Shown here in pieces: positions 40,732-45,357 of a DNA stretch of 45,357 nucleotides. Source of the DNA: CAYXVF01 sp964468125 (GTDB lineage Bacteria; Myxococcota; XYA12-FULL-58-9; CAYXVF01); contig CAYXVF010000046.1 in the NCBI GenBank assembly GCA_964468125.1, positions 1-45,357 of the forward strand. Reading direction: 5' to 3'. Positions within the stretch are counted from its first letter, which is position 1. Each line of letters starts with the position of its first letter. The position numbers and the translations under genes are program-made. The notes beneath the pieces are model-generated. The model saw nothing but the letters and a program-made list of their open reading frames with translations, did not search any database and had not been told where the DNA came from.

Positions 40732-43374
40732 ATGCCGCATCAGGCAACCTCGGCCCCCACTCAGGACGCGAGCGCTTCGGGTTTCTCGAGGTTACGGCGT
40801 CTCCTGCCCGCCCAAATGCGGGCGGCTCGTCCCCTAGTCCTCTACCTGCTCCTCGCCACCCTCGCCGTGGGGAGCTGGACATACAGTGTCTTCCACACAT
40901 GGGCCTACGGCGGCGCCGCGCGCAGCAACCTCGGCATCGTCATGATGCGAGCGCGGGCCGAGGTCATCGTGGACAAACCGGAATACGGGCTCGAGGCGGG
41001 CGACGTCATGGTCGCCCTCAACGGGGTCGAAACACAAAGTTGTCGGACGCGGGAGTCGATCTTCCGTCGTGCGCTGTCGCAGGGAACGATCGACCTCACG
41101 TTTCAGCGGCCCGACGGGACGACGTACATGGTCGAAGCGCCGGTCACGATCCGTCCCACTTTCGTTCGATTCACCAACCTGATCCTGTTTGTCGTGGGGC
41201 TCCTGTTGTTCTGGATCCACCCGCGACCGGGAGAGACCTTCGCCATGTTCGTCATGTGCATGGCGCCAGCGATCCTCGACTCCGTCTTCCTGAGCTCGCT
41301 TTGCACGACAAACGACATTCAAGCGGCGCTCACCGGCGCGATTTCACTTGCAGGCGGGGGGCTCCTCAATCTCGCACTCCTCTTGCCTTGGCCGGTGCGC
41401 TTGGCCGTTCGCCACCCCTGGCTCGGTACCGCCGCTTACGCGGTGGCGGCGTCGATCGGAGTCGCCCTGAGTACGGTCAACGTCTTGGTCTTCAACGATC
41501 TCGTCAGCGCGGACGTCTACATCCAATTCTCTCGGATCTCGGACATCTTCATCCTCCTGTCCATGTTGACCTTCGTCGGCACCCTCGTTGCCCGGTGGTA
41601 CGGCGGCCCATCTCCCGTCGAGCGCTGGCAACTCGCGGTCGCAACGCTTGCGGTCACCTTCGTTGCCGTGCGGCTTGCGATGTCGATCGCCGTGCCGCTC
41701 ATCACGAGCAATGAGACTGTATATGCCTTAATCCAAACCTTGGGCGCGGTCTTCTTTGCGATCGCCGTGGCGCTGATGATTGTCTGCGTCTTCGGCCAGC
41801 GGATCGTCGCCATCGACTACACGGTGTCGCGCTCCCTGCTCCCGGGTCTGGTTTGGCTTTTGGGACTCGGATGTGGTCCCGCGCTCATTACCTATTTCTG
41901 TCTCCAGGTTCCGGGCCTCCTTGCGGAGAACCGCGCAGTGACCGCCGCCTGGGTGTTCGGAAGCTACCTACTGTTCCTGATCATCTCCTACTTCTTTGCC
42001 CGCCGCTTCGCTCGCCGCGAGCACGGGGTGCCGATGCAGGCGCGGGTGCTCGCGACCTATGATCTCCTCTACTCGCTCTACCTTCAGCCGCTGTCCCGCT
42101 GCGCCGCGATGCTCGAGCACCAGCTTCCCCTCGTGCTCCGGGTCAGCAAGTTTCGAATCTTCGTTCCGAGCGAAGGCGACCGATGGGAGGCGGTCTCCGA
42201 TCACCGAGACCGCGCCACCCTCGCCGAGCTCGAAGCGCGCTACCACCGGGTTGAAGTACTCGAAGATTCCGGTGAGCGAGCGGGAATCTTCGCCCTCGGA
42301 GAGCCGACGAATCGCGCTGCGCTCGACCTCGGATTCGAGCGACTGTTTGAGACACTCTGCCGGCGCGCCGCAACCGCGATCACCTATCGGCGTCGTGGCC
42401 GTAGGATCGGTGAGTTCGACGTCGTTGGCCGAATGGGCGAAGGAGGCTTTGCCCGCGTCTATGTCGGCCTGCAACGCGGCAGTTTCGGCTCGCAGCAGCT
42501 CGTCGCGATCAAGACCCCCAAGGTGCTTCCAACGCAGAACACAGACATCGATTTCGCGAAGGAGTGCGAGACCGCCGAGCTGTTGCGTCACCCGAACATC
42601 GTGCGCGTGGTTGGGCACGGAACCGATCAAGGCGAGCCGTTCCTCGCACTCAAGCTGGTGCAGGGTGTCGATGCGCAGCACCTGCTCGCCGTGCTGAACG
42701 AGCGAAACGAGCGTCTGCCCGTGACTGTCGCAGCCTATATCCTTCGAGAAGTCGCTCGGGCACTCGCGCATGCGCACCGCGGCGATCGCGGTCGTCCGGC
42801 GCTGCTGCATCGTGACGTCAGCCTCGACAACATTCTCCTCGCCCCGGACGGGCAGGTGCTGCTCTCTGATTTCGGAGCGGCGATGCTCGAATCGGAAGAG
42901 TCGCGTCGCATCGTCGGAAAGGCGCGCTATCTCGCTCCGGAGTCTCTCGAGTCTCCTCCGACGGTGAGCGTCGCCTCGGACCTCTACGCCGTTGGTATCG
43001 TCGCCTATTTCCTTCTCACCGGTCGCCATCCCTATCCACGCACCTCCCGCGAAGAGACGTACTTGGCGGCCAAGAAGGGCGGTCATGCGAGCCCGCGCAG
43101 CGTGCGCCCGGAGATTCCCCCGGAGCTAGACGATCTGGTCATGCAGTTGTTGAGTCTCGATCCCGCGAGACGCCCCGCGAGCAGCGACGCACTCTTGGAG
43201 CATCTGGCGCCCTTCGCCCCGAAGCAGGAAGGCCCCGTGCGCAAAATATTGACGGCGCAGGTGATCCGCTGCGGCGCTGTGTGGGAGCGAGAACGCACGT
43301 TTGAGACCAGCATGATGCCGGCGACGGAGCTCATCGACAGTCTCGAGCCCACGCAAAAGCTGGAAGACGTGTGA
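40732..43374 (+). CDS. Membrane-anchored Ser/Thr protein kinase with N-terminal PDZ-like domain
   Basis: The 880-residue protein has a first membrane helix (33-53) and a PDZ-like segment (about 75-140, EYGLEAGDVMVALNGVE). A block of about eight to nine membrane helices (147-422) and a linker region (about 440-555) follow. A Hanks-type kinase domain occupies about 559-815. The kinase has the Gly loop GRMGEGGFARVYVG, Lys594 in VAIKTPK, HRD (693-695), DFG (713-715) and APE (735-737). The Lys after HRD is Ser697 (HRDVSLDNIL), a variation also common in myxobacterial kinases. The layout suggests a sensor in the envelope feeding a cytoplasmic kinase. The ribosome site is weak; an ATG at 40816 is possible. 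Confidence 0.85.
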   Translation: MPHQATSAPTQDASASGFSRLRRLLPAQMRAARPLVLYLLLATLAVGSWTYSVFHTWAYGGAARSNLGIVMMRARAEVIVDKPEYGLEAGDVMVALNGVETQSCRTRESIFRRALSQGTIDLTFQRPDGTTYMVEAPVTIRPTFVRFTNLILFVVGLLLFWIHPRPGETFAMFVMCMAPAILDSVFLSSLCTTNDIQAALTGAISLAGGGLLNLALLLPWPVRLAVRHPWLGTAAYAVAASIGVALSTVNVLVFNDLVSADVYIQFSRISDIFILLSMLTFVGTLVARWYGGPSPVERWQLAVATLAVTFVAVRLAMSIAVPLITSNETVYALIQTLGAVFFAIAVALMIVCVFGQRIVAIDYTVSRSLLPGLVWLLGLGCGPALITYFCLQVPGLLAENRAVTAAWVFGSYLLFLIISYFFARRFARREHGVPMQARVLATYDLLYSLYLQPLSRCAAMLEHQLPLVLRVSKFRIFVPSEGDRWEAVSDHRDRATLAELEARYHRVEVLEDSGERAGIFALGEPTNRAALDLGFERLFETLCRRAATAITYRRRGRRIGEFDVVGRMGEGGFARVYVGLQRGSFGSQQLVAIKTPKVLPTQNTDIDFAKECETAELLRHPNIVRVVGHGTDQGEPFLALKLVQGVDAQHLLAVLNERNERLPVTVAAYILREVARALAHAHRGDRGRPALLHRDVSLDNILLAPDGQVLLSDFGAAMLESEESRRIVGKARYLAPESLESPPTVSVASDLYAVGIVAYFLLTGRHPYPRTSREETYLAAKKGGHASPRSVRPEIPPELDDLVMQLLSLDPARRPASSDALLEHLAPFAPKQEGPVRKILTAQVIRCGAVWERERTFETSMMPATELIDSLEPTQKLEDV

Positions 43375-43433
43375 GCGACGAAGGTCGCGGCGTTCGATAA
43401 AGGTCGGACGTGCGTGGCCCGTTGGGGGGGTAA

Positions 43434-43668
43434 CCTCGGGAGCTCTTCCGCCGGTTCATCGACCGCAATTCACATCGCGGTCGCGAGTGCCGATGGGCGC
43501 CTGGTCGTACGCTGCTCCCGAGGCCGGTGTCTATGACATCTCAAAATGCGACCTGGAGGTGATCCATGGCCGCGTCGGTGATTCGGCTCCTGGGAGCCGA
43601 AAGGGCGTTAAGACGCCATCACCTCACTGACCAGCCGTACCGTAATACTCATGGAATGGATCACCTCC
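43434..43668 (+). ncRNA. Candidate structured RNA with nested stems
   Basis: Five complementary pairs nest here. CCTCGGGAGC (43434-43443) pairs with 43514-43523. GGAGGTGATCCAT (43555-43567) pairs with 43656-43668 over 13 bp. Inside that, GGTGAT (43577-43582) pairs with ATCACC (43618-43623) and encloses two hairpins, CGGCTC-CTGG-GAGCCG (43584-43599) and GGCGT-TAAG-ACGCC (43604-43617). GAGGTGAT (43556-43563) can pair instead with ATCACCTC (43618-43625). GGAGG also lies six bases before an ATG (43566) that opens a 150-codon frame of doubtful reality. No known RNA family is recognised. Confidence 0.3.
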
Positions 43669-43819
43669 TCTCCGGCGTGAGCAAGCGAGTGCCCAACTCA
43701 TGTCGGGTTGAAGCCGCACCGCCGATGCGCGAGCCTCTACCGGCGCCGGAGCCCTTCTCCGACTCGAGGTCCGTGTCCGACCCCTACCGCGATCATGGTA
43801 ATGAAGCCGCGCGTACGTC

Positions 43820-44370
43820 GCCACTCCAAATCGCGATCGATTCGCATTCCCGCGCGGGCGGCGGCGAGGGCGAGGGCGTGCGTGGAGCCGACGATCGACA
43901 GCATCAGCCCCATGGCCATGACGAGACGCCGATCGGTCCGAGCACGACGGAGAGCGCTTGGCTCGCGACGGAAGACTGCTCCGAGACGCTCGCGACCTCC
44001 GTCGGCGCGAGCACATGAGAAATAGCCTATGCTGATCCAGAGGTAGAGCGCGATCAGCACCACGACCGAGCCGACGAGCGCGCGCGGGATCGTACGGCCC
44101 GGATCCGAGACCTCTTCGGCGACGTCGGTGGCAGTGATCCAGCCGTCGTAGCTCCACATTGCGCTGACCACCGCGGCGCCGAAGCCCGCCGCGCCGAGGC
44201 GCGCGGTCTCAGGGACTCCGGAGCAAGTGCCTCCCGCTTCAGCGTCCAAGAGCTGGCCGAAGCTGCCGTCGCTGAAGGTGAGGGCCACCCCGCCCACGCC
44301 AAACACGAGCGCGTCTTTGAGTGTCGTAAGCACCCGATCCCTGACCTCCGGGACGATTTCGATCGGCCCG
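43820..44370 (-). pseudogene. Truncated, frameshifted amino-acid permease (APC superfamily)
   Basis: The reverse strand encodes the middle of a LAT-type permease: LKDALVFGVGGVALTFSDGS, AMWSYDGWITATDVAEEV and ALVGSVVVLIALYLWISIGY. The match then continues in another frame (HVLAPTEVASVSEQSSVASQ, then ALSVVLGPIGVS; about 44018-43915) and returns to the first frame (MAMGLMLSIVGSTHALALAA). One extra and one missing base, about 100 bp apart, explain this. The first roughly 190 and last roughly 170 residues of a usual 450-residue permease are absent, so the gene is dead. No intact gene lies between 43375 and 44534. Confidence 0.75.
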
Positions 44371-44534
44371 TGATCTCTACCCGTACCTTGATCTGACGCC
44401 GATCGAGCACTCGAGTTCGAATAATGTGCACGGAGATTGACGTGGTGCGTGGTGAAGAGGGTCTTGGCGACAGAGACGCCGCGGCTCAGGGCCGAGGCCA
44501 TTCCCTTCGCTCGAAGTGCATGGTACGCCCCGGC

Positions 44535-45335
44535 ATGTTTTCACGCATGCTTATGTCTACACTCTCCCGTGCATTCAGTTGGTTTTCGGTCCTACTCATT
44601 TTTGCTGGATGTGGCTCGGACTCAGAGTCGCCCACGCTCGTAGAGCTGCAGTGGAGCTTTGACTACTCAAACTATTTGATGAATGCGTCTTCCGAGCTGA
44701 GAGGCTGCGAAAACGGGAGCAACTCAGCCGTCGCAGCCGTATCGGTGAGCGCCACCGATCCGAACGGAGTGCTCGAAGGGTTCGAAGCCACGTTTTCGTG
44801 CTCCGAGGGAGACGCTTCAGAAGGATCGAACGCGACGATCTTGAGCAATGAAGACGGTCGATACTACGTCGTCGCAGAAGGCCTCGTCAGTGGCCAGGCT
44901 CTCTATCGGCTGGAGCGAAGCGACGTCAGGTTCGCACGAGGCGAGTTAACTGCGCTGACCCTGCCGGCCGCTGTCGGAGAAGTGGTCGTTCGGCCCGACG
45001 TCTCAGGCGTCGCCGCATGCGACGGAGAGGTCGGTGTGATTCAGCTCGATTTTTTCGAGATCATCGATGGAACTCCTGCGGCAACTAGTACGACGGGCCG
45101 TAGCTTCGAGACGCCGTGCGATGGCGCTGAGTTTCGCGACTTGGAGGTGTACGAGCTGCCCGCCGTTCCGACCCGAAACGGAAACGACTTTGTCGAGCGG
45201 CGCTATCTCGTGAGTGCGGAGGCCACGGGCTCCAGTGGAGACCGACTCGGATGCGCATCCTTCGAGCGCAACCTGAACCCGGGGCCGGCAATCGGGGTTC
45301 AGTCCGTGCTGCTCACGCTTTCGAACTGCCCCTAG
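44535..45335 (+). CDS. Lipoprotein of unknown function
   Basis: The frame is open from 44424, but the start at 44535 (MFSRMLMSTLSRAFSWF) gives a proper lipoprotein signal ending VLLIFAGC. Starts at 44520 or 44553 are also possible, and none has a good ribosome site. The mature part (about 240 aa) is beta-rich with paired cysteines (LRGCENGS; TFSCSEGD; TPCDGAEF; LGCASFER). No Asn-rich tether follows the lipobox, unlike three other lipoproteins in the window. The domain is not recognised. It lies divergently beside the permease relic, and 22 bp remain to the window end. Confidence 0.75.
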   Translation: MFSRMLMSTLSRAFSWFSVLLIFAGCGSDSESPTLVELQWSFDYSNYLMNASSELRGCENGSNSAVAAVSVSATDPNGVLEGFEATFSCSEGDASEGSNATILSNEDGRYYVVAEGLVSGQALYRLERSDVRFARGELTALTLPAAVGEVVVRPDVSGVAACDGEVGVIQLDFFEIIDGTPAATSTTGRSFETPCDGAEFRDLEVYELPAVPTRNGNDFVERRYLVSAEATGSSGDRLGCASFERNLNPGPAIGVQSVLLTLSNCP

Positions 45336-45357
45336 CGTAAAGATCCGGATCGGATCG

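Noticed and set aside
43566..44018. A 150-codon frame with a perfect Shine-Dalgarno sequence
   Set aside because: Its product is low-complexity His/Ser/Arg-rich, without a recognisable domain, and is antisense to the permease relic; the ribosome-site-like sequence is part of an inverted repeat present on both strands.

Overview
The window looks like a chromosomal segment of a Myxococcota bacterium (deltaproteobacterial lineage). The reasons are: high G+C with strongly GC-biased third codon positions; many short lipoproteins whose lipobox is followed by an Asn/Asp/Gly-rich tether; a giant surface metallopeptidase ending in a MYXO-CTERM-like tail; a large membrane-bound Ser/Thr kinase; and a gdhA-ftsE-ftsX-envC-like-ctpA run. 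This assignment is inference; there is no rRNA marker in the window. I found no tRNA, rRNA, CRISPR array, insertion sequence or prophage.

Layout. 1-3.5 kb: the 5' end of a lipoprotein gene, a helical protein of unknown function, a small coiled-coil protein, a stand-alone LON-substrate-domain protein and the ribosome hibernation factor hpf with a clear intrinsic terminator. 3.5-7.2 kb: a TolB/PEGA-like envelope protein interrupted by an assembly gap, a flavoprotein and polysaccharide deacetylase in a tightly coupled pair, and an opposing HAD phosphatase. 7.4-9.6 kb: a Cys/Tyr/Trp-repeat lipoprotein, a small helical protein faintly like a type III secretion rod subunit, and repeated hairpins around a second gap. 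9.7-13.9 kb: a two-gene operon with a small lipoprotein and a 1220-residue M64-type peptidase. 14-15.9 kb: a frameshifted relic, arylamine N-acetyltransferase and a DUF2141 protein. 15.9-20.9 kb: glutamate dehydrogenase, then the division module FtsE-FtsX-EnvC-like-CtpA. 20.9-28.3 kb: a long reverse-strand run of lipoproteins, a TPR protein, a TauE/SafE transporter and an MscS channel. 28.5-33.4 kb: a small membrane protein, an orphan DGQHR-domain (DndB-like) protein, a cupin and the homodimeric pyruvate dehydrogenase E1. 33.4-40.6 kb: grxD-bolA, a crotonase, a decayed fragment, a TetR regulator, a polytopic membrane protein, thyA-folA with a 14-bp tandem repeat upstream, a small conserved protein and a methyltransferase. 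40.7-45.3 kb: an 880-residue membrane/PDZ/kinase protein, a possible structured RNA, a doubly truncated amino-acid permease relic and a final lipoprotein.

Much of the segment serves the cell envelope: FtsEX plus a catalytically dead LytM activator and a periplasmic protease for cell separation, an MscS channel, surface-polysaccharide enzymes and many lipoproteins. The housekeeping part includes nucleotide synthesis (ThyA/FolA), Fe-S handling (GrxD/BolA), ribosome hibernation and entry into central carbon metabolism (AceE, glutamate dehydrogenase). Three runs of 100 N mark scaffold joints. One of them (28316-28415) is flanked by an exact 55-bp duplication and is probably an assembly artefact with no missing DNA. 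No convincing undescribed multi-gene system is visible. The best leads are the nested inverted repeats at 43.4-43.7 kb, the orphan DGQHR gene, the Cys/aromatic-repeat lipoprotein and the unusual kinase.
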